This document shows positions 23,981 through 33,486 of a stretch of DNA of 38,981 nucleotides, piece after piece; the first letter of the stretch is position 1, and each line of letters opens with the position of its first letter. Source of the DNA: Anaerolineales bacterium (lineage in GTDB: Bacteria; Chloroflexota; Anaerolineae; Anaerolineales; UBA4823); assembly GCA_003105035.1 (NCBI GenBank), contig PQAL01000040.1, positions 1 through 38,981 of the forward strand. Direction: 5' to 3'. The notes below the pieces were generated by a model. It had not been told where the DNA came from and did no database searches. It worked only from the letters and a program-made list of their open reading frames with translations. A program made the translations under genes and the position numbers.

Positions 23981-25459
23981 TCAAGATCTTTGTCCATCAA
24001 TGAGTCGAAATGGCTCAACCAGTGTGGCGATCAAGCCCAGGCTCACCCACCAAAGGCTGAGCGCGTATGGACTGACACGGATATCCGAAAAGAAACTGGT
24101 TGTAGAGAAGGCTAAGATCACCAGCCAAAATATGATAAGCAGCTTACGGCTCAAAAAGCCAGCTTGAGGCAGCTGTTGTCGCCTTTTAATACTAATCGCC
24201 AGCCACCACATGGCAGGGAAGAGATACAGCAGCAGGCCAGGTACACCCAATTCTGCCGCAATAGATATGAAAGCGTTATGAGATGCATAAGCCTGTTCTT
24301 GTATCGACATCACATCCGCAACCTTTCTTTGAAACAGGCCCGCATATAGGCGGTAATCTCCATAACCCCACCCCCAGAACGGCTTATGCTGGATCATCTG
24401 CAGTCCAGCATCCCAAACCAATAAGCGAACGACTGCAGTCTCTTCAGAATTCAGCCGCTGGTCAGCATAAGTCAATTGCTTATAAAGTACCGTGCTGCCA
24501 AGAATAGCTATCACGATCAACAGTACGGCTGCCAGGCGGAGCACAGGCTTGGGATACAGGAAGAAAAGCCCAACCCCAGCGGCGACTCCGCCCAGCCAGC
24601 AGCCGCGTGAAAAAGAGAATAAAACCCCAGCAGCGCCGATACCCGCTGCACACAGCAAAGCCAGGCGGGCAGTTCTGGATTTTTGGTGCATGGCAGCTTG
24701 AAAGAGCAGGAGAGAAAAGAAAACCAGGGTGAGGCTATATGTGGTGTAATAGCCAAGGGTGCCAATCGTGCGATTGCTTGCGTACCCTACCCACGCCCTG
24801 GGAAGCATCCCGGGCTCCAGCCAGGATAGTAAGCCAACCGCCACCTCAAATAGCACCAGGATAAAGGCACCCGGTACCAGTCGTTTCAGGTCCTGCTCAA
24901 CCGGGGCAGCGAATCGGATCCACCAATACAAACAAAAAGGCACAAATGTCATGTCGTATAAAAGGTAGAGATACGGCAGATAGTCGGATGGATGGTACCA
25001 ATATATATTCAGCACAACCCAGCCCAGGAAAATGACCATGACCAGGCTATCCAGTCCTAATCTAAAACGCAGGCGGTTATTGGCTGGTCGAAGCTGGTTG
25101 GCGATTAACGTAGCGCAAACTGCGAGTGGGGGAAGAGCCCGATACACGAGCCAATACAGCATCCGAAGTTGGCTTGTGGTTGTGGTCATTAGGAATGGCG
25201 TAGCCAGAAGCCAGATAATAAATACGGTAAAAGGATTCTTATAAAACAAGATAGCGGCTGGCACCAAGAGCACCAAAACCAGGGCATACAGCCAGGCCCC
25301 GTTGGAGATAAATTTGGCTAAGACGAGCCCAAATCCAATTTCGAGCGCGACAAGGAAAGCGATGGAGAGCCATGGCGTTGCCATAGAACCGGTAATATTC
25401 CAGCCTAATGCTTCCTCCACAATGGGAGGTATTGTATTTCTGAACAACTGCCGTAACAT
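23981..25459 (-). CDS. wzy: O-antigen ligase/polymerase family membrane protein (Wzy-like)
   Basis: This 492-residue protein has about a dozen hydrophobic segments and the large loop of the O-antigen ligase/Wzy_C family. That loop contains WWIRFAAPVEQ and later WDAGLQMIQHKPFWGWGYGDYR, followed by ASHNAFISIAAELGVPGLLLYLFPAMWW, the HN-x-F signature of the family. It should polymerise lipid-linked repeat units at the outer face of the membrane. It lies 42 bp downstream of the flippase, its usual partner. Assignment as Wzy rather than ligase rests on the cluster context. Confidence 0.85.
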   Translation of the reverse strand: MLRQLFRNTIPPIVEEALGWNITGSMATPWLSIAFLVALEIGFGLVLAKFISNGAWLYALVLVLLVPAAILFYKNPFTVFIIWLLATPFLMTTTTSQLRMLYWLVYRALPPLAVCATLIANQLRPANNRLRFRLGLDSLVMVIFLGWVVLNIYWYHPSDYLPYLYLLYDMTFVPFCLYWWIRFAAPVEQDLKRLVPGAFILVLFEVAVGLLSWLEPGMLPRAWVGYASNRTIGTLGYYTTYSLTLVFFSLLLFQAAMHQKSRTARLALLCAAGIGAAGVLFSFSRGCWLGGVAAGVGLFFLYPKPVLRLAAVLLIVIAILGSTVLYKQLTYADQRLNSEETAVVRLLVWDAGLQMIQHKPFWGWGYGDYRLYAGLFQRKVADVMSIQEQAYASHNAFISIAAELGVPGLLLYLFPAMWWLAISIKRRQQLPQAGFLSRKLLIIFWLVILAFSTTSFFSDIRVSPYALSLWWVSLGLIATLVEPFRLIDGQRS

Positions 25460-25501
25460 CAGCTCTTCACTACGCCCGAATTCGTGATTAGCATCGGTTT
25501 A

Positions 25502-27043
25502 TTATGAAGTGATGCGCGCCCAAACCCGCCTGAGCACCAGGCGATCCTCATCATCAAGCCTTAACAACAGAATGGTAACGGTATAGACCCCCCATAAAAG
25601 CACGGTGCCAATGATGAGCTGCAAGATTGCAGGTAGAAATACCAGCCGCGAAGATGCAATAGAAGCGATTACAGCAGCAGCCAGGGCAGCCAGGATAGGT
25701 TTCAGGAAGGCGATGTTGTAAGGCTGGATTCTCAGCAATATATAGACCTGGATCAAACGCAAAACATTCAGCAGGATTACGCACAAGCTTCTTGCCACCG
25801 CTGCTCCCACCATTCCCCAGCGTGGAATCAGCAGCAAATCCAGACCAACGCTGACCACAAGTGAAATTATTGAATTTGCAAGGGAGAGTTTCGAATGACC
25901 GGTCATCGTAACGATTGTTCCGCAAACCCCGGTACTGGCATCGAACAAGAATGCAAAGGCTAGGATGGTGAGGGTCGTGGCGCCTGCGACAAAGTCCTGG
26001 CCAAAGATAGACAGGATGAGTGGCGCAAAGATAGCCGTGGTCAAGAATACAGGCAGATTAAACGACATCCCCCACTTGGTTGTAGTCTGGTACATGCGCT
26101 CCAATTGATCAATTTTTCCCTGGCTATGCAGATCGGCAATCATGGGTGCGGCGATTCGCATGAGCGACGAATAAAACAACATACCAATGGAACTCACACG
26201 TAAGGCAGCCGTAAATATGCCTACGCCACTGGTTGTTCCAAAGAAACCAAGCACCAGCGTCGCGATGCTGTTGCCAAATTGATTCACAAGATGGGAAAGA
26301 TAGACGGGCAGGGAAAAGCGAAACAAATCTTTGACATTATATTTGGCAGTCTTCCAGGCGCGCTTTAATGGAAATAGATGGTTGACAAAAACAAGGAGCA
26401 TTACAACCGACACCGCCAGTGGAACAACATAACCGGCCGTAGCCCCCATCACACCCAGGCCGGCTACCACCAACACTACTGTCAACAAAAGTTTCAGTAC
26501 AGGGAGGGTGATATCTTCGCTATAGACCTTGTACTCCATGCGCTTGAAACCCTGTGTGATCGCTTCCAACACATTAATCAACGCAAATAAGGGAATGGCC
26601 CAGCTCGCCAAGCGCAACACAGGTGCAAGAGCAGGCTGGTTATAAAGCCGAAATGAAATCAGGTCCGCGCATAGGAAGACTAACAGAGCCAGCGCTAGAC
26701 CCACCGATCCTGGTATCGCGATACCGACCTGGATGAGGCCCCAAATTTGGGCATCATCCTTCTTATTAATTGCAATGGGGATAAAACGCGCCAGCCCAGC
26801 GCCTAATCCAAGTAAAGCTATCGTCCCTGCCAATTCTGGGAAAGTCATACCTAGCGAATACAATCCAAACAGATCCGCCCCGAGGAGACGGGCAATCACA
26901 ATACCGAATACAAATCGGATGCCGTATCCGAACAGGTTACCAGCGAACGCAATTACCCCTCCTTTGGCTGCCGTTAAAATGACCTGGTCGGATGAGGTAG
27001 TCGGATGCGCTGGTTTGGCGAGTTGGGTAGAAGAACGACTCAT
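25502..27043 (-). CDS. wzx: Oligosaccharide flippase (Wzx/RfbX family)
   Basis: This 513-residue polytopic protein has about 14 hydrophobic segments. The N-terminal GGVIAFAGNLFGYGIRFVFG and LLGADLFGLYSLGMTF, and the mid-protein FSLPVYLSHLVNQFGNSI, are typical of the MATE-like polysaccharide-export (Polysacc_synt) family. It should move undecaprenyl-diphosphate-linked repeat units from the cytoplasmic to the outer face for polymerisation. The start is an ATG at 27043 without a clear ribosome-binding site. It precedes the Wzy-like gene by 42 bp. Confidence 0.9.
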   Translation of the reverse strand: MSRSSTQLAKPAHPTTSSDQVILTAAKGGVIAFAGNLFGYGIRFVFGIVIARLLGADLFGLYSLGMTFPELAGTIALLGLGAGLARFIPIAINKKDDAQIWGLIQVGIAIPGSVGLALALLVFLCADLISFRLYNQPALAPVLRLASWAIPLFALINVLEAITQGFKRMEYKVYSEDITLPVLKLLLTVVLVVAGLGVMGATAGYVVPLAVSVVMLLVFVNHLFPLKRAWKTAKYNVKDLFRFSLPVYLSHLVNQFGNSIATLVLGFFGTTSGVGIFTAALRVSSIGMLFYSSLMRIAAPMIADLHSQGKIDQLERMYQTTTKWGMSFNLPVFLTTAIFAPLILSIFGQDFVAGATTLTILAFAFLFDASTGVCGTIVTMTGHSKLSLANSIISLVVSVGLDLLLIPRWGMVGAAVARSLCVILLNVLRLIQVYILLRIQPYNIAFLKPILAALAAAVIASIASSRLVFLPAILQLIIGTVLLWGVYTVTILLLRLDDEDRLVLRRVWARITS

Positions 27044-27523
27044 AGGGTCTATGTACTTGATGGCAGCATGACTAAGGCATACATAGAGACATGCGCGCCA
27101 ATTGTTTTCAACAATTCTCTTTCACCTGGATGGTATATTCCTGAACACAAAAGAAACAGGGTGATGACTCCGAAGACTCTTTCCCCATCAACGGGTGATC
27201 TGCTGATGATCATAGATGATGTCTTATTGACGCGATCCCATGTTCCCATTAACCGACGAAGATAGTCCCGGGTGCTGGAAATGAGATCCATTTTATGTGT
27301 CAGATGACCCAGCTGGACAAACCGCACGCAGCGGTGTGAGTAAACAGTTGTTCATGGGGCGAACAAACCTTGCCCTTGCAGGCCAAAGTTCCACCCGCTA
27401 CCTCGCCGGTCTAATCCAGAATAACAATATCTTCAAGAACTCCACCTACCCTATCCAACACTAATCGCAACCGTCGCTACAACAACACTGAAAACTTCTC
27501 GGTACATATAGCCTTCGGTTGAT
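27044..27523. other. Intergenic stretch between BY-kinase and flippase, with a doubtful small frame
   Basis: These 480 bases hold no gene I recognise. A minus-strand frame runs from ATG 27291 (or GTG 27327) to 27049 and stops just before the flippase start, encoding roughly 80 residues beginning MDLISSTRDYLRRL. It has no known domain and no ribosome-binding site, so it may be a remnant or chance. A small hairpin, ACCGC-TGCGT-GCGGT on the minus strand, sits near 27322-27336 without a T-run. Confidence 0.45.
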
Positions 27524-29068
27524 CTACAACAATTTGTTGGAGATATTCCGGTTAATTTCACCGGAGTTGGGCTCATTGATCGGCGTCGGTTTATTTTGTT
27601 TTTGTGCATTTCGAAAGCGATGGCTATTTCCTGGCGTCTTCTTCGGGATTAATGATAAACCCAGCCCAGAAGTAGACTGAATGTCCTGGAGATTCGCTTT
27701 CCTCTTGTTCGATGCCTGACTGTCGTATTTTGAAGCATCAGCCAAATAGCCTGAATAATAATCTGACTCCGAACCTTTCTTGACACGATTCAGTACCAAC
27801 CCCACAATCCTGACTCGACTAAGCTGTATTCGGTCCATTATAGCCTGTGCAGTCTTCCTCTTCAACCTTCCCGGCTCCACAACCAACACCACCCCATCCA
27901 CCTTCGCTGAAAGAGCCCAGGCATCGGCTACGAGAAGCGGTGCGCTATCCAGAATTACTACATCTGCTATTTCCTCGAGACTGGCAAGAATGTTCTCCAT
28001 TTTTTTAGAGCCTAGCATCTCTGCTGGATTTGGCGGAAGCGGTCCTGCTAAAATTAAAGCGACCCCGCCTTTTGCTGACCGATAAATCGCTTCCTCAAGG
28101 CTCACCTGTCCGCGAATGATATCGCTTATACCCGTTTGATTTGGAATAGAAAAGAAACCATGCAGGCTTGGACGGCGCAAATCGGCGTCAAGCAACACCA
28201 CCTTCTTTCCGCTTTGGGCAAACGCCACAGCCAAGTTGGTGGCTATACTGCTCTTGCCATCGCTACTGCCGTTGCTGGTCACCAGGATCGTCTTTAATGG
28301 CTTGTCCACGCTGGCGAATTCGAGATTAGTACGCAGCGAGCGGAAGGCTTCCGCGACAACACTTTGAGGTAGCTTCACCATATATAAACTATGCGCAGCG
28401 GCCTTTGACATCACGGGAATGAAGCCAATCAGCGGTGCCTGAAAGAGCTGCGAAATTTCGTCCGGCTCGCGCAAAGTATCATCCATGTATTCCACCAGGA
28501 ATGATATCCCCATACCGACTGCCAAGCTCAAGACAGCTGCCAGGGCCAGATTCAGCTTCCAATTCGGCTTGATTGGGAAGACGGGGATTTCAGCCAGATC
28601 CAGAATCTTCAAATCGTAGACCCCGTAAAGTTCCTCCACATACTTCACAGTAGTTTCCCCTAACTTATTCGCAAAGGTTGTGATAAGAGATGGATCAGGT
28701 CCTTCAACAGTGATATAGATCACATTGGTGCCAGCCAATATCTTACTCCCCACATCGAGGGTTTCGGCTTGAACAGGATTCAGTCCTAATGCATCGATAG
28801 TATCATTTTTAATCCTTCGACTAGTGGCAATATCGGAATAGGTGTTGGCCACAGAAACTCGACCGCCCAAGACATCCAATCCGGATAAAAAGCTGCGCGG
28901 ATCTGAGAAAATAGTGCTGGATGGTGAGACAACAAAAGTGGTGGTCACCGAATAGGTTGGATTTTGCCGCCAGGTAAATATTGCTGTACTACCCACGGTC
29001 ACCAGGAAAATTAGGACAATAATCCACCAACGCTTCAAAAATATTTTCAAAAAGCTAATAAGCTCCAT
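27524..29068 (-). CDS. Wzz/BY-kinase (polysaccharide co-polymerase and tyrosine autokinase)
   Basis: This 514-residue fused protein has TM1 at about 14-31, an extracytoplasmic Wzz domain, TM2 at about 172-191 preceded by the proline-rich PVFPIKPNW, and then a cytoplasmic bacterial tyrosine kinase. Kinase motifs are Walker A SNGSSDGKSS (265-274), Walker A' VLLDADLRRP (291-300) and Walker B VILDSAP (371-377). A tyrosine cluster at Y437, Y438, Y441 and Y448 is the autophosphorylation site. It sets polymer length and coordinates Wzx/Wzy. The P-loop has Ser-Ser-Asp where most relatives have Pro-Gly-Glu, but the GKS core is intact. The start is an ATG with AGGGA upstream. No phosphatase partner lies in the window. 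Confidence 0.92.
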   Translation of the reverse strand: MELISFLKIFLKRWWIIVLIFLVTVGSTAIFTWRQNPTYSVTTTFVVSPSSTIFSDPRSFLSGLDVLGGRVSVANTYSDIATSRRIKNDTIDALGLNPVQAETLDVGSKILAGTNVIYITVEGPDPSLITTFANKLGETTVKYVEELYGVYDLKILDLAEIPVFPIKPNWKLNLALAAVLSLAVGMGISFLVEYMDDTLREPDEISQLFQAPLIGFIPVMSKAAAHSLYMVKLPQSVVAEAFRSLRTNLEFASVDKPLKTILVTSNGSSDGKSSIATNLAVAFAQSGKKVVLLDADLRRPSLHGFFSIPNQTGISDIIRGQVSLEEAIYRSAKGGVALILAGPLPPNPAEMLGSKKMENILASLEEIADVVILDSAPLLVADAWALSAKVDGVVLVVEPGRLKRKTAQAIMDRIQLSRVRIVGLVLNRVKKGSESDYYSGYLADASKYDSQASNKRKANLQDIQSTSGLGLSLIPKKTPGNSHRFRNAQKQNKPTPINEPNSGEINRNISNKLL

Positions 29069-29144
29069 ATCGTTATCCCTATTCTGAACGCTAAAGTAGC
29101 AAAGTCACTGTTACGCTACCTTCCTAAATCGAGGTCATGATTCA

Positions 29145-29819
29145 TCACTTTGCACCCACTCCCGCTAAAACCGAGAGGAAAGTCCACCATAATATCTTGA
29201 AATCAAGCAACATACTCTGCTTCTCAATATACTCGATGTCGTAGCGTACAAGGGTAGCAAAATCGATACAGCTGCGGCCACACACCTGCGCCAAACCGGT
29301 GATCCCAGGCAGTACTTCTAGCCGCTCATAATGCCAAGGATTATATGCCTCCACTTCCCAAAGCACATTAGGCCTTGGGCCTACGATACTCATCTCACCC
29401 TTTAATACATTGAGGATCTGAGGCAATTCATCCAGGCTGAGCTTTCGTAAAATTCGGCCGACGAAGGTGACATCTCCACGTGAAAACGGTTTGTAAGATT
29501 GTACACCCTCCCCCAAACTATCGATTTCCGCCTTCACATAGGCTTTCATAAATTCGCGCAAGTGGCCTTCGTCAAGTTTTGTTTTCATCGTGCGGAATTT
29601 ATACATCCTGAATGGCCGGCCCCCTTTTCCTGCACGTTCTTTATTATAAAAGATAGGGCCTGGTGAATCGAGGAAGATAGCTAGCACGCAAGCAAGCATG
29701 ACTGGAGTTACAATTGGTAGGATAACCAAGCAGATTGTTATGTCGACGAGGCGTTTCGCTGTGTGGTAATAGGTATTGGGTACTAGAACGCGAGGTTTTT
29801 TCAGTACTACATAATCCAT
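29145..29819 (-). CDS. Undecaprenyl-phosphate sugar phosphotransferase (initiating, WbaP/PglC-type)
   Basis: This 224-residue protein has a membrane segment at about 24-48 (DITICLVILPIVTPVMLACVL). It carries the polyprenyl-phosphate sugar-1-phosphate transferase hallmarks SPGPIFYNKERAGKGGRPF, MYKFRTMK, SLDELPQILNVLKGEMSIVGPRPNV and LPGITGLAQVCGR. It transfers the first sugar-1-phosphate to the lipid carrier and so begins each repeat unit. It has only the catalytic core with one membrane anchor, as in PglC-like short forms rather than long WbaP. AGGGGAAA upstream supports the start. It lies 22 bp after the degenerate-GGDEF gene. Confidence 0.93.
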   Translation of the reverse strand: MDYVVLKKPRVLVPNTYYHTAKRLVDITICLVILPIVTPVMLACVLAIFLDSPGPIFYNKERAGKGGRPFRMYKFRTMKTKLDEGHLREFMKAYVKAEIDSLGEGVQSYKPFSRGDVTFVGRILRKLSLDELPQILNVLKGEMSIVGPRPNVLWEVEAYNPWHYERLEVLPGITGLAQVCGRSCIDFATLVRYDIEYIEKQSMLLDFKILWWTFLSVLAGVGAK

Positions 29820-29841
29820 GGTTATTTCCCCTATTAACTTA

Positions 29842-30699
29842 TCATGTTACTTTATGTTTAACAAATAACTGCTCTGGCTCAATGAATAGTTTTGATTCCA
29901 TATTAGCTTGCAGCTCAAGGTTGGCCTTATCGACCAGCCCCTCAAAAGTAAAACCGTCATGGGGGAGTGAGGCTGCCCCAACCTGAATCTCAACCCCAAT
30001 ATCCTTACTCACTTGATTGCGTAACCGATCAGTTAAGTCAGATAAATCTTCTAATTTGGTTTCTGGCAGAAGGATCAAAAAATTGTTATCGGTTTGGACG
30101 ACGAGATCACAATCTTCAAGTTTTTCACACAGCGTTTTAGATACGCGTGCTAGTGTATATTGCCTGATGAAATTCTGCTGAGCTTCCTGAAGAAGGCGCT
30201 CCATCGAAGCCTGGATTGATTTTTCTTCCACCCCAATTGCCAATAAAACCAATGGACGCTGATGATTGCGTGCCCGCCTCACCTCCCTGTACAATACACT
30301 TTGCTTTTCTAGCGCAGAATCGCTGACTTTCTTCTGAGGAATATCGGATATCTGATTCACTGCACTCTCGAATTCATGGACAGCGTTACGTACCCAAACC
30401 AACATGAGTGTGGTCACTACGATTGCGCACGTTTCAATCAGGGTTACAAAAAGTGAGCTTCTTGTCAATGGAAAATCCATTTGCGCTTTGAGAACGAGAA
30501 AAACCATCGCTGGTACACTCAACATCCACCATAAATGGACTCTTCGCAGATGAGGAGTTACGAGCACAAATATCACTGAACTCAAAAGGAACAAATACAT
30601 AATTGGGCTGATACTAATTGTCTCCCAAAAGTGTGCAAAAACATAGAATACAATCAGCCAACAAGTCAATAATATCGCTCTGATGCGTAGCTGTTTCAT
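29842..30699 (-). CDS. Membrane protein with degenerate GGDEF-like domain
   Basis: This 285-residue protein has four hydrophobic segments at about 9-25, 33-50, 55-72 and 84-102, followed by a GGDEF-like fold. The fold is recognised from LYREVRRARNHQRPLVLLAIG (helix and first strand), the strand pair ending FLILLPET, and the late GAASLPHDGFTFEGLVDKANLEL block. At the active-site position the sequence reads TDNNF (203-207) instead of GGDEF, so diguanylate cyclase activity is very unlikely. It may sense c-di-GMP or act as a scaffold for the polysaccharide machinery. It lies between the aminotransferase and initiating-transferase genes in a tight operon, with AGGGGAA before its ATG. Confidence 0.75.
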   Translation of the reverse strand: MKQLRIRAILLTCWLIVFYVFAHFWETISISPIMYLFLLSSVIFVLVTPHLRRVHLWWMLSVPAMVFLVLKAQMDFPLTRSSLFVTLIETCAIVVTTLMLVWVRNAVHEFESAVNQISDIPQKKVSDSALEKQSVLYREVRRARNHQRPLVLLAIGVEEKSIQASMERLLQEAQQNFIRQYTLARVSKTLCEKLEDCDLVVQTDNNFLILLPETKLEDLSDLTDRLRNQVSKDIGVEIQVGAASLPHDGFTFEGLVDKANLELQANMESKLFIEPEQLFVKHKVT

Positions 30700-30736
30700 C
30701 TCATTCCCCTGATATTAGATTATTTAGATTTCCACA

Positions 30737-31819
30737 CTAGTTCAGAATCATGAATTGATTGACACTGTTGACGATCGTGTTCAGATCGTCCTGGGTCAGT
30801 GCTGGGTGGACTGGTATGGATAATACTTCGTTTGCTGCCCGCTCCGCCTCTGGATAAGAGCCTTGGTAACACAAATCCCCCGCATAAAAACTTTGCTTGT
30901 GCACTGGCACTGGGTAATATACTTCGGAGCCAATGCCAGCTTCTTGCAACCAAGACCTTAATTTATCACGCTTACCACCTGGAACCCGAATCGTGTATTG
31001 ATGAAATACATGCTCATAATCTTGAGGTATGACCGGTGTAATGATGCCTTTTAAATTTGCGCTTAAGTAGCTGGCGTTTGCCTGTCTCCGTTTATTATTT
31101 GCCTCAAGTTTCTTTAGTTGTTCGAAGCCAATCGCGGCATGTATGTCCGTCATGCGGAAATTAAAGCCTAACTCATCATGATAATAACGTCTGCGCATGC
31201 CATGTTGGCGGATAACCCGGCAATGTTCGTCAGTCGAATCGTCATCGGTGGTGATCATCCCACCTTCAGCAGAAGTCATATTTTTAGTGGGATAGAAAGA
31301 AAATGCACCGCATCCAAATGATCCCACTCGTTTGCCTTTATATAAGGCTCCATGGCTCTGGCAGGCATCCTCGATAACAATCAATCCATATTTTTTAGCA
31401 ATTGTCATGATGGGATCCATGTCGCAACTCAAGCCAAACAGATGGACAGGCATGATCGCTTTTGTACGTTCTGTGATTGCAGCCTCGATTAATTTTGGAT
31501 TGATGTTAAAGCTGACCGGGTCGATATCAACGAACACTGGGCGTCCGCCTGTATAAAGTATACTATTCGCCGAAGCAATGAAAGTGAATGGGGTTGTGAT
31601 AACTTCGTCGCCGTTATGTATCCCTAGAGCTAATAAAGCAGTATGCAATGCAGTAGTTCCTGAAGTGGTTGCAATGGCATGCTTCACACCACACATCTTA
31701 GCAAATTCCTCTTCAAAAGCTTTCACCCGGGGCCCTTGAGCTATCATCCCTGAATCAAGCACTTCAAGGACGGCCTTCTTTTCTTCTTCACCCAGCTGCG
31801 GTTTGGCAATATTTATCAT
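30737..31819 (-). CDS. wbpE: DegT/DnrJ/EryC1/StrS PLP-dependent sugar aminotransferase (WbpE-like)
   Basis: I place the start at ATG 31819 (MINIAKPQLGEEE, 360 residues). It overlaps the acetyltransferase stop as ATGA and has GGGAG upstream; the longer frame beginning at 31876 would overlap that gene by 60 bases. Motifs are the PLP pocket TTSGTTALHTAL, IEDACQSHGA and the Schiff-base lysine in SFYPTKNMTSAEGG. It should transfer an amino group from glutamate to the C3 keto sugar made by the neighbouring dehydrogenase. With the two genes upstream it forms a WbpB-D-E set for UDP-2,3-diacetamido-2,3-dideoxy-glucuronate. The exact sugar is inferred. Confidence 0.88.
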   Translation of the reverse strand: MINIAKPQLGEEEKKAVLEVLDSGMIAQGPRVKAFEEEFAKMCGVKHAIATTSGTTALHTALLALGIHNGDEVITTPFTFIASANSILYTGGRPVFVDIDPVSFNINPKLIEAAITERTKAIMPVHLFGLSCDMDPIMTIAKKYGLIVIEDACQSHGALYKGKRVGSFGCGAFSFYPTKNMTSAEGGMITTDDDSTDEHCRVIRQHGMRRRYYHDELGFNFRMTDIHAAIGFEQLKKLEANNKRRQANASYLSANLKGIITPVIPQDYEHVFHQYTIRVPGGKRDKLRSWLQEAGIGSEVYYPVPVHKQSFYAGDLCYQGSYPEAERAANEVLSIPVHPALTQDDLNTIVNSVNQFMILN

Positions 31820-32421
31820 TTGACGTTCTCCCAATCTGTAAGGGGAATATTTACCTTCTGCCCACACTTTGGACAAATGGTGCTCACTTCATTGTAATTA
31901 TGTGTGACTTTTTCGAGCCGGTTGCTGCAGGGGCAAACAAATCCACAAAGTCTAGCCGGATTTCCGCGAGCGAGACCGTAATCAGGGATATCTTTTGTCA
32001 CTACACTGCCCGAACCAATCATTGACCATGCTCCGATAGTAATCCCGCAGCGAATGGTGGAATTGGCTCCCAATGCTGCACCTTTCCGGATATGGGTCTT
32101 AGTTAGGATCCAATCATCGGCAGCTTTCAATGAACCATTTGGATTAATCGCACGTGGCCTGAGATCATTAGTGAAACAGACATGAGGACCAATAAAAACC
32201 CCATCATCGATGGTGACGCCGTGATATACAGACACATAATTTTGAATTTTGACATTATTTCCCATCTGTACGCCTGCGTCAATATAAACTCCCTTTCCAA
32301 TAATGCAATTCTGACCGATCCTGGCATCTTCCCGTATCTGGGCATGGTGCCATATGCTTGTCGAGTCACCAATTATCGCTTTCGGAGATACATCAGCGGT
32401 TGGATGGATTCTGATAGGCAT
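31816..32421 (-). CDS. wbpD: Hexapeptide N-acetyltransferase (WbpD-like)
   Basis: I chose ATG 32421 (MPIRIHPTADVSP, 201 residues) because GGAG lies 10 nt upstream; the longer start at 32439 has none. Left-handed beta-helix repeats run from IIGDSTSIWHHAQI to GSGSVVTKDIPDYGLARGNP. They include the HVCFTNDLRPRA segment of WbpD/WlbB enzymes, which acetylate the C3 amino group of UDP-GlcNAc(3NH2)A. The tail carries a four-cysteine zinc-ribbon-like motif (VCPCSN and CPKCG), common in this subgroup. It overlaps the dehydrogenase end by 29 bp and the aminotransferase start by 4 bp. Confidence 0.88.
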   Translation of the reverse strand: MPIRIHPTADVSPKAIIGDSTSIWHHAQIREDARIGQNCIIGKGVYIDAGVQMGNNVKIQNYVSVYHGVTIDDGVFIGPHVCFTNDLRPRAINPNGSLKAADDWILTKTHIRKGAALGANSTIRCGITIGAWSMIGSGSVVTKDIPDYGLARGNPARLCGFVCPCSNRLEKVTHNYNEVSTICPKCGQKVNIPLTDWENVK

Positions 32422-33442
32422 CAATGATCTCTCCATCATTTACGAACGATAAATCATTAAGTTGGTTGTACTGCTGGTTCTGCTCGTGTACTAAAAAACA
32501 GATTTGTTTTGCCAAGCGGATAGCATTAATACCATCTTTAACCGAAGGTCTTGGCGAACACCCCTGGTTTATACAATCGACAAAATTCTTGATCTCTAAT
32601 GACAGAGGCTCAGCATTGGGAACCAGGATGCGTTCTATCAAGCTTTCCTGGTAATAACTCACTCCATTGCGGTTCTTATCCGAAAACTCCGCTGTAGAAC
32701 AGCGGTGAATAGATATGCTTTTGTTCATAAAATCTGCTTCAACATACGCATCCCCAGTTGTAATATCCACAGATCTTATCTTTTGTTCTGTCACCCTCGA
32801 TGCAGTTAGGGTGATCAGTGGGCCATTGTTGTAAAATAATTGCGCTACCACATGATCTAGGCTATTGCTGAATGGCATCAAGCCCTGGGCATTAATTGAA
32901 ATTGGTTCTTTCTCTGTGAGATCATTGCTCAAATCAAGATCATGGACCATCAGGTCAAATACAACATCGACATCTTTGTTGCTGACCCTGTAGGGGCTCA
33001 GACGCCGAAAATTGATAGCAATCACCTTCAAACTTTCCAGTACTTTTTTCAGTTCAATATAGGTCGGATTAAACCGTTCAATGTGCCCAACCTGAACGAC
33101 CAAGCCGTTCATTTCGGCAGCATCCATAAGCAGTTGAGCGCTATCAAGGTCATCAGTCACCGGTTTTTCAATTAATATATTGACATTCTTCTCCAAACAT
33201 TGCATCGCAATATCGAAGTGTGTTGGTGTAGGTGTGACAATACTCACTGCATCAATCTGTTCAAGTAAATCTTCAATTCGTTGGAACCCAGGAACATCAT
33301 ACCTTTCGGATAAATCTCTAGTTGCAGAAGAATTAGTGTCAAAAACGCCCTTAAAATCGACTTCTTTCGAATTCGCATATACCCGGCAATGATGCTGGCC
33401 CATTCTACCCAACCCAATTACACCTACCTTTAGACGCTTCAC
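32393..33442 (-). CDS. wbpB: Gfo/Idh/MocA-family NAD-dependent dehydrogenase (WbpB-like)
   Basis: This 349-residue protein starts with GTG at 33442, supported by AGGAGGAGG 6 nt upstream. The N-terminal Rossmann motif is GVIGLGRMGQHH, the family signature lysine is in LIEKPVTDD, and a GHIERFNP segment follows. WbpB-type members oxidise C3 of UDP-GlcNAcA to the 3-keto sugar, which the aminotransferase and acetyltransferase genes downstream then process. The 6-dehydrogenase (WbpA) that would supply its substrate is not in the window. It is the first gene of the cluster after a promoter-like region. Confidence 0.88.
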   Translation of the reverse strand: MKRLKVGVIGLGRMGQHHCRVYANSKEVDFKGVFDTNSSATRDLSERYDVPGFQRIEDLLEQIDAVSIVTPTPTHFDIAMQCLEKNVNILIEKPVTDDLDSAQLLMDAAEMNGLVVQVGHIERFNPTYIELKKVLESLKVIAINFRRLSPYRVSNKDVDVVFDLMVHDLDLSNDLTEKEPISINAQGLMPFSNSLDHVVAQLFYNNGPLITLTASRVTEQKIRSVDITTGDAYVEADFMNKSISIHRCSTAEFSDKNRNGVSYYQESLIERILVPNAEPLSLEIKNFVDCINQGCSPRPSVKDGINAIRLAKQICFLVHEQNQQYNQLNDLSFVNDGEIIDAYQNPSNR

Positions 33443-33486
33443 GCGAGCCTCCTCCTTCTACCTAATTTCTTAAACCGTATCACTTA

